From Dipetalonema caudispina (Eukaryota > Nematoda > Chromadorea > Rhabditida > Onchocercidae), in contig JABVXV010000002.1 in NCBI GenBank assembly GCA_013365325.1, forward strand, positions 1-64,000: a stretch of 64,000 bases of DNA. Direction: 5' to 3'. Positions 40,072-53,256 of the stretch are shown here, in pieces. A program made the translations under genes and the position numbers. The notes beneath the pieces are model-generated. The model saw only the letters and a program-made list of their open reading frames with translations. It made no database searches and had not been told where the DNA came from. Position 1 is the stretch's first letter; the number at the start of each line of letters is the position of its first letter.

Positions 40072-41572
40072 ATGTGGTTCCTTCTGCTGATATCTTTCTT
40101 CTATATTCAGAAGACCGACTCAACCGGAATTGAACTATTGCCAAGTAATTCTTGCAAATTTTGAAACGTAAAACGCTGCTGAAAAGAAGATCACAGATTA
40201 ATCTGTAAAGAATTGATGGAAGATTGAGGAGAATTATCATTAATGTGTTGTTATATGTGACGAGAATATTATAGAAGATTGTGATTGTCGTGACTGGAAT
40301 GGTGGATGCAGGAGAAATGGTGAGAAATGGCTTGATGATGATACTTGGGTTTATACCTGTGATGGAAAAAATGGGTATACAAACTTTCTTACTAAAGTAT
40401 AGAAATGAAGCTCTTTTCAAGTAATTCGATTTGCTTATGAAATGTTGCAAATGATAGTTTGCAGTTACCAACCAGAATTTCTTGGCTGTCAGGGTAGCGA
40501 TCGATCCGGGAAGGTGTTAATTCAGGCTGATGATAATAAAACCGTTGATGGTTTCTGGTTTAGTTGTAATTACAATCCGTTCAGGCTTAAATATGAGGAA
40601 GGTAAGTCATGCATTTTACAGAGAAGATTTGAAAACTTAATGATTTCAAGAATTTCCTGATTTCTTCATTCCGAATAATTAACCGATTCAGAACCTCGAT
40701 GTGTGGTGAATGGTACACAATATCATGTAGGTGACCTGTTCCGAGAAAATTATTTCCAATGGCTTTGCTTGGAAAGTGGTCGATGGATAACAGGTAAAAT
40801 TGTTGTTCGTCAGATGATTGTTCAGTGTTTTACGTAAATGTTAAGGATGTGTTTGTATATATAATAATGAGTATCCCATTTCAGGTTGTTATTATCAGAA
40901 TGAAACGAAACATTGGATTCTGTTGAAAATTGGTCAGACTGGCTATAATGGTCTAGTAAAACACGTTTGTGATCGGTATGATGATTATCCAGGAAGGGTA
41001 CAATACTATGCTGAGGTAATTTTTCAGTGATTATCTGAAGCGGCGACTATCAGTTATGGTTGTTAACTTTTTTTTATCATTCAGAACTCTTCCAGTATCA
41101 TCAAGATTGTTCCATCCATTGCCTTACCGCAATGGATGGGACAATCTTGATGATACTGGAAGAATGGAGTAGCTGCACGCCGGCACATAACCGCATAGTA
41201 CGTCCTTGCACAACTTTGTTGAAATTTCTCCTAATACTACTGTCAAAGTATTCCCATCTAAAACACGGTAATTAGATCTTCACCAAGATATTTAGGTTAT
41301 TCATATTTCTGTAATTCTAAATCTACGCTGATAGTTATGCGTTGTATGTTGAAATCGTAATCCTTTTATTCGTTTGCTTGTAGGTGCGGAGAGATGTGCC
41401 CGTCAAACATCCCGCCAACAAGGGCAAAAATCAGAATTTACCGGAACTGATCGATAATCGTTTGAAGGAGGCACCAGTTCGGTGGCTTCATACAAATGCA
41501 GCCCATTTTATAATCAATAATGAAGCTTTCAAGTCAAAGATCCGTTATCTGCGTGATTCAAAACAAATATAA
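40072..41572 (+). CDS. MIG-18-like secreted protein (fibronectin I-like modules)
   Basis: Predicted extracellular protein resembling the nematode MIG-18-like group, linked in C. elegans to basement membrane and gonad cell migration. Six phase-consistent exons: 40072-40144, 40275-40374, 40465-40601, 40692-40793, 40885-41015, 41384-41572; about 243 aa. It opens with a signal peptide (MWFLLLISFFYIQ). Two or more cysteine modules follow: CRRNGEKWLDDDTWVYTCDG at about 33-52, a second with GCQGSDRSG and FWFSCNYN, and a third with CVVNGTQYHVGDLF, WLCLESGRW, then GCYYQNETKHWILLKIG and KHVC. The paired pattern of a WxxD/FxW strand and Cys is characteristic of this group. The last exon is basic and cysteine-free. 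AATAAA lies 44 bases beyond the stop. Intron 5 carries a long hairpin, and phase-compatible alternative 3' exons occur at 42084 and 42504. Family assignment is from remembered motif patterns. Confidence 0.8.
41088..41163. repeat. Intronic inverted repeat: 35-bp stem, 6-base loop
   Basis: Arms at 41088-41122 and 41129-41163 are inverse complements except at one position (41111 T against 41140 G), which is a G-U pair in plus-strand RNA. The loop is CTTACC. It lies in intron 5 (41016-41383) of the MIG-18-like gene, transcribed with it. It is too long and perfect for chance. Confidence 0.95.
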
Positions 41573-41615
41573 ACTTGTGTATATTCTGAACTCGATTAGA
41601 TTCTTGTTTTATTTA

Positions 41616-41621
41616 AATAAA
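41616..41621 (+). promoter_or_regulatory. Polyadenylation signal
   Basis: AATAAA 44 bases after the stop codon of the MIG-18-like gene. Confidence 0.55.
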
Positions 41622-42083
41622 ATTCTAATTTGTAAGAATCAATAGGTGTTAATGTTTGTAACGTTTCCTCCGTCATTTTTGATATAAGGAATTTTAAGAA
41701 CGACCGGATAATCTGAGCTGGTTATCATTTCACAGAAGATCTATAAGAGGTACTCCTCCAACATACAATGCTATTTTCCAAAGGGTTACAACATCTCTCT
41801 TACTATTATTATTATCATCATTATCACTATCACTATCTTTCTTTAGTAGTAATGAAGTGGAAAAGTTCAAACCACCAATGAATTCACTGCGAATTTTATC
41901 CTTTCATTACTACTTTATCATCATCCAACATTCGCAACCCTTCTTTGTGGGTTTCCCACTGATTTCCTCAGAATAAATGCAAATGTTGAATTTCATGCAT
42001 CATTTTGCATTTCATTTCATTTCATTGCACTGCGATGGCATCTCAGGCATCTTAAAAATTTCCTATTTTTTTTTTATTTGCAG

Positions 42084-42641
42084 TACACGAGTTGAAGATT
42101 TAGCAGAGAATTCATCATTAGAAAAATGCATCAAAGCTGTAAGTGGAGTTGTGATATATATGATATGACAAAGTTGTGATAGAAGTTGTAAGCATTCTCT
42201 GTTGTTATTATTGTCCGAAATTGCAGTAAAAAGTATTGGTAATATTGTATTTTTGAAAAGAAATATCAGCCCTGCAAGTTTGATGACAACAACCACAAAT
42301 GTTTTCTTCATTTATCTTTTAAATCCCAATTACGATTATTCGTCAATGTCATTATTGCTGCAATTTTCGAAAGAATCAAAGCAATAATATCAAATATGAT
42401 TGAATTGATATTGCTACATAAAGTACCGCTACAAAAACATGCCTTGAATGAGCGAAAAAGTCAAACATATCAAAAATAATTTGCAACTTTTTTTTTTGTT
42501 CAGAATCACATTGCATCATTACAGAGAGATCGAACAAATATCAACAAAGTTGTAATTCAACAACAACATCCACTCACTCTTTCCCACCTATTCTTTTCTA
42601 TTTCTGTTATTTTTCTATTTCATCATTTCCTGTTTAATTGA
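42084..42641 (+). CDS. Candidate exon pair with hydrophobic C-terminus
   Basis: Two short open segments have good splice signals and agree in phase: 42084-42138 (TTTGCAG acceptor, GTAAGT donor; TRVEDLAENSSLEKCIKA) and 42504-42641 (TTGTTCAG acceptor, ending in TGA). Joined they end in a hydrophobic tail (LSHLFFSISVIFLFHHFLFN). They could be an alternative 3' end of the MIG-18-like gene: a donor inside its last exon at 41481/41482 (CG before GTGGCT) is in phase and would give about 277 aa. They could also belong to a separate small gene whose 5' exons I did not find, or be chance. Confidence 0.35.
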
Positions 42642-45600
42642 TATTCGAAAACAGGTCTCTTTTTGATTATTTTCTATAAGAGAAATTTTCATACCTATGA
42701 CTCATACTATTCTTCATTTTTAATTTCAAATTTCTATACTCTTCTAATACACAAAGATGCTAAATGTTCGCTAGAAAATCAGCCCTATTCAACAACAAAA
42801 AAAAAAATCCAATGAAAATTCGATGAAAACTGTCATATCAAGGACATAGGGAGAAATTACAAGTTTTTGAATCAATAGATAAGATGTAAAATGATCATAT
42901 CAATGATATGATCTTTGCAAAACAAGCGCTTTCTACAAAATTCATTAACACGGAACAATTCATTCCTTAACGTCCTTAATTCTTTGTCCCTTCTTATTCA
43001 TATTCCTAAATGAATGAATGTTTAATAGGACATGTACCTTTGACATGTAAACATACATTTGAATTAAAGAGTGTAGGATCTTTTCTAAATAGCACTAGAT
43101 ATCCGAAAAATTTACTCCTAGCGATATAATCGGAGAGCTATGTTGTAATAATGGTCAATTACTTTTGAGTTAAGAAATACGAAAAGATTAAGCCGATTTT
43201 TCTTGAAAAAATTTCTCAAAAACTAACTGTAATTGAAGGAATTGCTTTGTAATTGAATTGTAATCGATCATTGTAATGTTTTCCATTAAAGATGAAAAAT
43301 TATAAAACAACAGATATGACCTACTCAATGCACAAATCTCTTTTTATATTTCATCAAAATAATGTCAGAAAAATGTCATATCATCGTATCTTTCTAGGAA
43401 TCGTGTTCTAAAAATATCTTTTATGAGTATTTTACAACTTTTGAAACTGAACTTTAAAGACATTCGTAAAATAAATAAGCTAACAAATACCTTTTTTTTC
43501 TTCCACGAAAACCTTGTGAACTAACTATCCTACAAAATTTTTGGAATCACAGTTCATTTAGCTACAGGAATGACACTTAATAAGCAGTTAAAAGAATGTT
43601 AGATAAACTTGACGTTCTTAATAAATAACCAGAAATTCACTTATGTGCCGAATATTCTAGTGACCTGGTCACCTGATGTCGGATTTTGTCGCATCTTTGG
43701 GAAAGGAGAAACTGAACTTATATTTGAACCATAAAATAAACAGGAAGAATCCTTCTTTATCAATGAGTATTTTATGGCATCATTCTGTATGGCATAAAAT
43801 GAGAGAAGTGAAGTTTGAGTGCAGGAAGAACTGATTTAAAAGTAGGTTGTGTTGTGGTGATCAATTGGTGGAAGAGATGCGATAGAATGTTTCACAGTAT
43901 TACCCATTAATGTAATTACGTAGCATGAGATGTATGACAAATACGCTTGAATTAACACATCGCTATCTCAGTGCTTTAGTTCAGAACGAATCGTTCAAAC
44001 GATCGATCCTTTTGAGATGAGGTCATTCATAACACATAATAGCATTATCAGTTAATAAATAGATCAGAGATATTGAAATATATGCAACTGAATGATTCCA
44101 TCTATGCTTGAATTGAGAACAATCTTCTTGCAAGGTAATTTCATAAATCGACAAAGTGGAAGAAGCGGAATGGTAGTGTTATCCGTTTCTTCGATCATTA
44201 TACCTACCGCATTCATTGCTTCATTTTAACTTATTCGTTTCATACTTATTGTTTTCAACTGTTGAAAGTAGAGATGACTCCGTTGAGATAAAATAATGAG
44301 GTAGGCCATAAGGATAATCTTTTCAATACAATAAGTGAAGTGTTCTCCGATTCTCACTTCTTTACATTTCACTGATTTATTAGCATATCTTTGCTTAAAC
44401 AAAGAAAAAATGATAGTTAAACAGGCTTTGGCGCAACAAATATATGATCATTAGATTCGATACTTTTATCGACATTTTTCCTTTCTGAGGGTAATCTAAA
44501 AATATAAATGAGCGGATCTCTATCTCTTCTTTCTAATCTATCATCGTCCATCCTAGCTGATTATCATAACGATAAAGAAAATGAAGAAATTACAAAAATT
44601 CCCCCTAAACTTTTTCGTAGAAATTAGAAAATAATCAAGTAATCCTATTCATATCAATAAATATATGTTGAGAAATCATCATTTAAAAATTCATTCCTTA
44701 AATTACATTGGCAATTGTAAGAAGAGCAGCAATAAAGAAATGAAGAAAAGAGCTGAAAAAGTGGCGCAAAAAACATGCAAAGCTTTTTTGTAAGATTGTA
44801 ATTCAGAAATTCATCATACTTTCACTTAGAGTATGAACAATTTTGCTCGAAAATTTTAGAGATTTCTCACTTTTTTTTTTTATTTGATGGCAATAAAAAG
44901 ATAGATTCCTGCACATTTGAATTATTTCAAATGCTAACATAGAAATGTCAAAGGAAACAAGCAATTGCTGATGGAATGATAGTTTTTTTATTGAGAGAAT
45001 TATCAAGGACAAATGGAATGCACTTCTTTCGCCATTGCAATGCCAATTTTTCTATACTTCGTTTATTTCATTTCCAAATGTACAATTAATGGGGCTATGT
45101 CCAATGTAAAGTAACGTGGAGAGTTAATTTTTAACATATGCTAATTCTGAGGATATCATCGTCATCGATATTTTAATTGTTTTTCTTTAAACTTTTTTAT
45201 TCTCCGATAAGCCACTTGCAACAAAATCTGCAATATCGAGGAAATTCTTAACTGTGCTTATCGTTATCCATACAAAAATTTCCCATTCTCCACAAAATTA
45301 TCTATCGAAGGTTAATGATAGGAAAGCATTTATGCAGGATTTAAATATGCCATATCAAGATAATCATATTGCAGGAAGATTATTCTGCAAGCTAAAGACG
45401 AATAGTGAAGAAGAAAGATTCCCAGAGCTGTTATCAACCCATAACATTTATCAGCAGTAAGATCAAATCGAACATGAATCAGGTTTGTGAGAAAAAAAAA
45501 TTACCGTAATGAGCACACTTCCCGATCATAAGGGAATCATTCACCCCTGATCGGTCGATTGCAATCATCACAACTAATTAACACCACTTACGCTTGCTTT

Positions 45601-45659
45601 CTTTATTCTTTCCGCTCAGACAAAGCATCATTCTCTGCACTCTCATTTAATTCACACGA

Positions 45660-45661
45660 GA

Positions 45662-45694
<33 letters not shown>
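45660..45694. repeat. GA microsatellite
   Basis: About 15 GA units with one interruption, 130 bases upstream of the first coding exon of the SLC26 gene. Confidence 0.85.
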
Positions 45695-45826
45695 TAATTG
45701 GTTTGGTTTTCTAAATTTGATTGCTGTGAGTTACTTAGTGGACAATAAGCTCTGTTGTGCTGGGTGGGTCACAAGCAGTCATTATCAGTGTTAGCTCGAG
45801 GAGCAACGGATCAATTTATCATCAGA

Positions 45827-48800
45827 ATGGAACAGAAGTTCTTCTCTGGTCACTGGAACCAGGTATTTTATAATCATTTTTCCCCAGGGAATATATTTCT
45901 CATCTCGTCATTTCAGCTATTTCGTTCGATATGGATTGATTTCATTACATTCGATAAGCATCGAAACTTTGACAATAATCGATGCATTCATTCACTTTCT
46001 GCCCTACCACTATTGCAATGTGCTTTTCAGGCCTGATATGATATGGCTTCTCATACTTTCCTATCCTTCTTTAGCCAATATACTCAGCAACTATGTTCAC
46101 TCATTTTCCAATCGACAAAGATCGAAGGAATGTGCGCTATTAATTAAATTATAGCTTTAATTAGCTATGATCATTAAATATGTCAAAGAGTTCCTCACCC
46201 ACTGTTTGAGCCGATCAATGATAGTTTTAATCAGAATGCATCAGTTTATGGCAGAGAGTCTTTTGAAGAGGCCTATGAAAGGATGGATGGATTTTTGAAC
46301 GCATCGCCAATTGCTTATGATTTCTGCCATCTAACCAACAATTTCATGACTGTCTAACACTATTTCATCAAAGGAAGAAGCTTTCACTTGGATCAATTAT
46401 CGGAAATGCATTTCTATGCTAATCTTCAGTCTCTTTCATAATGCTTATTCAAACTTATTGCCTTTGTAAGTTTCTCACATGTAAAAGTGAACAACTGAAT
46501 TAGATAGTACATTGGACCTTCCAGAAAGCATGTCTGAAACAGTGATTTCCTGTGCATTCCGGAAGAGAGAAATGTTGCATCTGTTTATATCGGCAGCAAT
46601 TGCTTACCAAACAGCAGCATTTTTTCCCTTCTTGCCGTCGTTTTGCAATAGAGATTGATGACAGCATTCAGTTTTATTCATTGTTGTAGAGCTGTGCTAA
46701 CCATCTCGACATTACTTCCAGACTCTTTCTTCCATACCAGTCATGCTAGTATCCTCATGAATAGCTGGAATGTTGTATTCATCATTCCGTCATACCTGGA
46801 TCGTTGCGTTGCTCAGTATGTCGTTAACTTGTTTCATTAAAATTTAACTAAGATGATGATAATCAGATTCCGCTTTCCTCAATTTCGAATTTGCAGTAAC
46901 AAATTTTAAAAGACCGCAATTAGAACATGTTGATGATCAAAAGAGGGTAGAAAGTGAAGATTCAGTTGCACAGCAAATATTTTCTTAACTGAAAATTTCA
47001 TTGTTAATCCGGCGAATGTGTGGAAATAGTGGGAATATTAAAATGAATTATGGGAATCATTAGCTGTGACCATTAGTTTAATGTAATTTAGGAAACATTT
47101 GAGTTGAAATATTCGCGTAAACAACCGCAAGCGGGAAAATTATGCAGCATCGAGAAAGTGAAGTTGAAACTGTTGCCAAAGAATATCCTAAAATCAGTGC
47201 TATCATTCTTCCCTATACTTCATTGGCTTCCAAGATACAACTGGAAAAAGGATCTGAATGGCGATATTATTGGAGGCTTAACTGTTGGTATCATGCAAGT
47301 ACCTCAAGGTTAGATTTAATGTTTACTTCTTGGTTTAATTATTTACTGGGAGCAAGGAAATAAATAGTCAAGCGGTTGCGTTCTTCCTACATTTGGTAGA
47401 AAGATTGTAACTGTTTGACCATCTATTCCTATTCCATTTATTCTGCACTTAGTGATAAGATATGATAACTTTGTTAAAAGTAAAAATTTTAGCAGAATAT
47501 GCTTGCATAATAAATTCGAGAATGTTCAGGAATGGCATACGCAAATTTGGCAAGTCTCCCTCCGGTTTACGGGATGTATACGTCGTTTTTCACTTCAACT
47601 TTTTATGCATTCTTTGGTACATCGAGACATATTTCAATTGGTATCTGATATAACTGTCATTCACATTTCCATTATTTCGTTGAATTGTTGTCTCCGATAG
47701 AAAGAAAAATCCCTAAGTAGATATAGTCGTTGTTGCAGTAAGAAGATGAGCGATCTAGACTGCACTTATTTCAAGTCCTTACCTTTTGCAGTAATGTGAG
47801 CCTTAGGCTTTCTCGTAGATGTGTATGTAGGAGTTTAATTTTATAATTAGGAGGAAGAAAACATAGAGTATTTAGGAAGATCTGAAATACTATGGAACCA
47901 TTTTCACTGTAAGAGAAGGAGAGGATATTTCTTAATAATTAACATCATTTATTCTTTAAGATCTAATCTATCTCTTCATTTCCGTAAGTGTAGAAAAGTG
48001 TAGTTCTGAAGTTAAAGGTAAGGTATAGCAAAATAAGATTTTCCGCTACTCACTAGGGAATTAATGAAGGTAAATATGCATTATCGTGTGTCTTCCTGGC
48101 TTTAGTGAAGTTGTTAATATCAACTTTTACCGTTGCATCGTAACTCAATTGTCAAGTATATTTTTAAAGGGAAAAAGTTTTGCAGGTGTTTTTGCCGTAG
48201 CAAGTTTAATGGTAGGAGCAGTACGATTGCGTTTTGTACCCGATCCAGATGTGGTCTTGGAGATGATAAATGATACCAGTGTGGAAATCGTGAAACCAAT
48301 AGCAGGTCCAGTCGATTTTGGTTATGAAGTGTCCCCGATTATGCTTACGAGTACGCTTGCTATGACTGTTGGACTGTTTCAAGTAAGTAATCAGTGAATT
48401 CAAGGAAACAAAAACGTTCCAATTAGGTAGAGTTGATCAGTGATTGCCCAATCAGTAAGCTGATCAAACGGAGTAACTGAATGATTGGAATCATGAGGTG
48501 GTCTGTTTGGGATAAATGTCCTCTGATATAGTTAACAATTAAACAATTAGGAGATTTGGTACTAGACATAATGAACAAACTTCGAAATTACTGAGTTCTG
48601 TAGCAATTCTTCAGGCATTAGTGAAAAAGTGATGGGTACGGAGAGAAGTTTCTAAGAATGCAATGAAAGGGATCTTTACTTTATTACTTCACATCTCGTT
48701 GTGAGATAACTGTCTGTCGGCTACTTTTTGCATCTTGAATCAGTGTCAAATGTCAATCGTTACCGGACATTTTCCTTCCGTCGAATAGTTTCACTTACAA

Positions 48801-50966
48801 TAGTTGACATGTACTGATATGCAGACATTCTTGCCAAAATTTCAACATCACTCTGAGTCTATATTTCAATGCTATCATCTGAAATTAGTTGAGTTGAAAT
48901 AGGGAAATATTCATCTATAACGAAGTAAATAAGTTAGTTTATTGAGAATATTTACATGCTTGTAGCTATTTTCTTTTAAATTTCTAAGCTTTGTAATTCT
49001 GAATTTGACTACTGTTTGGAAGAGTTAAAGGGATCAGAAATAGGAAGCCCACTATCAAGTTTATTAACAATAAAATTTTTAGGAAGAGATTGAATTATTA
49101 AAAATTAGATTATATCTTTAGAAATCATTGATAATATTTTATAGAGATACCTATTACTCTCCTGAAATATAGCGGTTCTGGAATGTATGTCTAATAAGTT
49201 ATAACAGATTTTCAGCTAGCAATGGCAATGATGGGTCTAGCATTCTTTACTATTTACATGTCGGATGCTCTCATTTCCGGTTTTACTACTGGATCAGCAT
49301 TTCATGTTTTCATAGCACAACTGAACAAAATCATCGGTGTAAAGTTACCGCGTTATTCCGGGTTCGGCATGCTGTTCTTCGTGAGTCTCAAGTTACTCGT
49401 ACTCACTTTTTGTTTTTACTGAATTGCAAAATTCTCGCTTCTTCCTTTACTACCACTCAAATTTTGATTAGTTGATGTGTTTAAACTGATTAAGCTTATA
49501 GTAAAACACATTGATAAAGATAAGAAGTAATATTGAATTAGTGTATGTTTCTATTCCGCTTCTATAATATCCTTTTTATATATGAATGATATAACTTATT
49601 AAGTGAATGATATTCTTCTGATAAAAAAACTTTTCTACTCTCATTACTTGTTTATTATTGAAATATATTCAGAAAAGGAAAATTATAGATGATGCGTGAT
49701 CTAATGGTAGCTCTACCACAGACGAATTATTGGACTCTGGGTATATCAGTATCGTCCATTATATTTTTATTTGTCGGCCGTAACTATGTAAATCCGTGGT
49801 TCAAAAGATGGTCACCTGTGCCACTGCCTATTGAGCTTATTTTAGTAAGCCTTGCAATTTGTCTAAAGAATTTCTAACTGCCATAATAACCCTAGTAATA
49901 AGTTATTTATATTCAAAAACTGGTACGAAATCATTGGATGATAGCACAGATATAGTATACTATTGGCGCATATGTCTCTAACGATGTATCACCGTCTTGA
50001 ACGTTTCCATTTAGTTGTACTTTTAGGTTATTTTGATAACAATACTTTCCTTGTTTATGGATCTCAAAAATAACCATGGTGTGAAAATTGTTGATTATAT
50101 TCCTCAAGGGTAAGCATTATATGGAACTTTAGTTCATTAAAGCAAAATCTTCCTTCTTTCATTCTCGTTAAAGAAATCTAAGATGATCTAGTCTATCTGA
50201 GATGTGTTCATTTCCTCGGTAAGAATACTACCATGAAAATTGAAAGCGTTTTTTTTTTTTTTTTTTTTTTTGTAGAGTTCCAACACCATCATTACCGAAC
50301 TTTGACCTGATACCATATCTTTTGAATGATGCCTTCGCAATAGCAATTATTTCATATATGTTTGTTATATCGATGGCTAAATTATTCGCTAAGAAGAGGC
50401 GTTATAAGATTGATCCTACACAGGTATATATTTATGATTTAAATGCAACTTGTGATGGAACCATTAAATTTGTTTGACCTTATCATTTTTAATTTACACT
50501 AGTTATTGAAGATTCAAAAATTTTGCTGAACAAAATCAAAACGAGATGTTGGATAGTGTAGATATCATCGATGTTGAATTTAATTTTTTTTCCGATCACC
50601 CTTTTCCAGATAGTAATCACATTCATTCTATATTATTTCAGGATTTATATGCTGTTGGCCTAATGCATACACTATCGTCTTTTTTCCCGATCTTTCCTGC
50701 CGGTGGTTCACTTTCACGGTCAGCTGTATGTGAACAGTCTGGTGCTAATACTCAGGTCAGTTTTAGTTTTCAATGTTTTACATATACTTTCACTTCTGTT
50801 CTTCGTATTGTAAATCATTTTAGCTGAACATCTTGTTCTCAAGTGCATTATTGTTAATTGTCATTGCTTTTCTTGGACCGCTTCTCGAACCACTCCCAAT
50901 GGTTGGTTTTCATCTTTCACTTTTAATTCACTCTTTTTCCTGAGTTCCCTCCCTCTTATTTATCTG

Positions 50967-51012
<46 letters not shown>

Positions 51013-53256
51013 TCGAATATATCCATACAATACGGATTTGATCCAATTATTCTAATTAGCTTCCTTCATCCCTGTAGAATATGCGTTAAACTCTTATCAT
51101 AAAAAGTTGCTAATAAACAATCGTATCGGTCAATTAATAGCTTGGATTAAATTGTAGTGTGTACTGGCTTGCATTGTGATTGTAAGTCTGAAAAGTCTAT
51201 TCATGCAATTTGGCGAATTGTCGAAATTATGGCGAATCTCAAAATTTGATTTCGTTAGTGCTTATCATATTTTTTCTTTTTCAGAAGTTTTACTCCATCT
51301 ATGATATTTAAAAAGGTTAATTTTATTTCTCAGATGATAACATTTTCCAATGTTCCTTTCGCTATCTGCTAATGAATTAGCAATTACTCACATTTAGGCA
51401 GTATGGTTGGTGAGCTGTATAGCAACGGTATCCTTCGATGTAATGACTGGCCTTACGATATCAGTCCTTTTTACACTCATTTCTGTGGTTCTTAGAGAAC
51501 AGCGGTTTGCAATTTCATTTATTTTACTGGTGGAAATCAGTAAATTATATACAATTAAATTGATATAGCCAAATTATTTTGCTTTTCAGGCCTAATATAT
51601 TCGTAATGGGTAGGACGGCACGTCGTGAAATCTACAAACCTCTGACTTATTATCATGGTTTGAAACCGGTGAATGAAAATATTGAAATTATTCGTTTTGA
51701 AGCACCTCTCAATTTTATCACTGTATCAACTTTCCTTGGTAAAATGAGCCATGTATTGAGGGGTGATGCAAATGAAAATTACGAATTGCAAAGTGTGAAA
51801 AATGTTAGTCTTCTGATACAATTTGCATATATGTGAAGTTAGCATGCAGCCAAGCATGCTTTTTGCAGTGCTTGTCCTACATTAGCATTCATTTAATGCA
51901 GTACACTAGAAGCTCGTACTATTTTGCATCATTAGGAAGACAGTTGTCTAACTGAGAAATTTTTTAAGTTTATTGTTATTACTGTGGAAGACAGTAAGAA
52001 CTCTTCTAAGTTGATTAATTTTGTTTTAAACCTTTTTCATAAGCAATGACTTTGCAATCGCATAGGTGTTTTCTTTCCGTGCGTGAAAAAAAAGACGTAT
52101 TGGGTCCAACTTTTCCAACTTCACGATACTTTTTGGATTTAGAAGATGGTATCTTATCAATTCCCTCGGCTTAGCATCTTTGAGGTCACTTCACTTTACT
52201 TACACCTTTATTTTATATATTCCTTTTAATATGTGATTCAGTGAAGTTTTAGGATGAAATGATAATTTCTAAGACAATTGCACAACCCAATTACGAAGAG
52301 TTGTTGCAAAAAGAAGAGGTAAAAACGAATAACACTAAGCAGCAGTCTTGGGATGAGGTAGTTTCTCCAGGAGTTCTTATCATCGACTGTGGGGCTATAT
52401 CGAATATCGATACAATGGGTGTTGAAGCTATCAAAGAGGTTCACAACATAAGCCTTTTTTAGTCCAATATTTGTGATTTTATCATTAAAAATATTCTAGA
52501 AATTGAAGAAAAAGTCAGCTTTATTGCTGTCGATATATCAGCTTTCTACTCTTTAAAATGTCAAATAAAATTGTAATGAAATTTGCATAGTACTAGCAAA
52601 CCAATATCACATATTATTCACTCAAATATTGATTCATTTTTTCGTTTCTTCCTTAAACATAATGCGGAACATAAAGTAAATTCTACTAATAAATCTTGAA
52701 ATTAGGCATGACATCTCAACTTGTTTCTAGGCTTATTTACAAGGAAGAGAAGTGAATAAAACAGTTCTATTCGCAAATATATCAGGTTCATATTTTGTAA
52801 AATGTTTCCAAGATAGATGATAATTCATCAAAACAATCTGCTCCTTTAATATGTTGAACCATAATAAACAACCGAAACATTACCTGATAGTTATCAGATC
52901 ATGAAAAGATATCACGATACTTTATGTGAGACATCTCTTCTGAGCGTACATTAAGCTTCTATCATCAAACCTTGTTATATTTTGATATTACTGTTTGTTT
53001 TGATGATTAAGGTTCTAATTGATCATCAATGTATATGATAGAGTAGACTCCGTATAATTCTAAGTCAGCTGTATATTGGAGGTAAGAATGACTTAGAAAT
53101 ACAAAATTAATTTATGGAAATCATTTTGAATTCTTTTCAGAAACGATACTGGACACATTCGAGCGGATCGATTTCTATTGCTCGGTGCCTAAAACTTCCT
53201 TTTGTCCATCTCTGGAAGAAGCTGTCCGTACTGCCAGTGATAATACAATTCAATAG
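45827..53256 (+). CDS. SLC26-family sulfate/anion transporter
   Basis: Multi-pass membrane anion exchanger or channel. Sixteen exons in phase: 45827-45862, 47092-47308, 47530-47640, 48186-48382, 49216-49380, 49689-49844, 50027-50109, 50276-50423, 50642-50755, 50824-50901, 51158-51253, 51398-51504, 51590-51803, 52253-52438, 52731-52785, 53141-53256; about 692 aa. Landmarks: [13 protein letters not shown] before the first helix, [16 protein letters not shown] and [12 protein letters not shown] (SLC26 signature), GTSRHISIG, a run of helices to about residue 500, [16 protein letters not shown] (about 386-401), and a C-terminal STAS domain (about 505-692) with [23 protein letters not shown] in two parts. 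The first exon ([12 protein letters not shown]) is inferred: its donor and phase fit, and the next exon begins with the usual ETFE/KYSRKQ-type lead-in, but a 1.2 kb intron separates them. Substrate cannot be read from the sequence. Confidence 0.92.
50249..50270. repeat. T run before an SLC26 acceptor
   Basis: About 22 T bases directly before the TGTAG acceptor of SLC26 exon 8 (50276). It lengthens the polypyrimidine tract and is likely length-variable. Confidence 0.85.
50968..51009. repeat. TA microsatellite in SLC26 intron 10
   Basis: About 20 TA units without interruption, between exons at 50824-50901 and 51158-51253. Confidence 0.9.

Larger units (their letters stand above)
41622..45826. 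other. Long intergenic region with candidate exons
   Basis: 4.2 kb before the SLC26 gene. Apart from the candidate exons at 42084-42641 and a GA microsatellite at about 45660-45694, I found nothing supportable. The frame at 45254-45460 (about 68 codons) has mixed composition and could be an exon, but has no family signature or convincing splice partner. Confidence 0.4.

Noticed and set aside
41060..41275. Open frame across the intronic hairpin
   Set aside because: It is formed by the inverted repeat and lies within an intron whose flanking exons join in phase.
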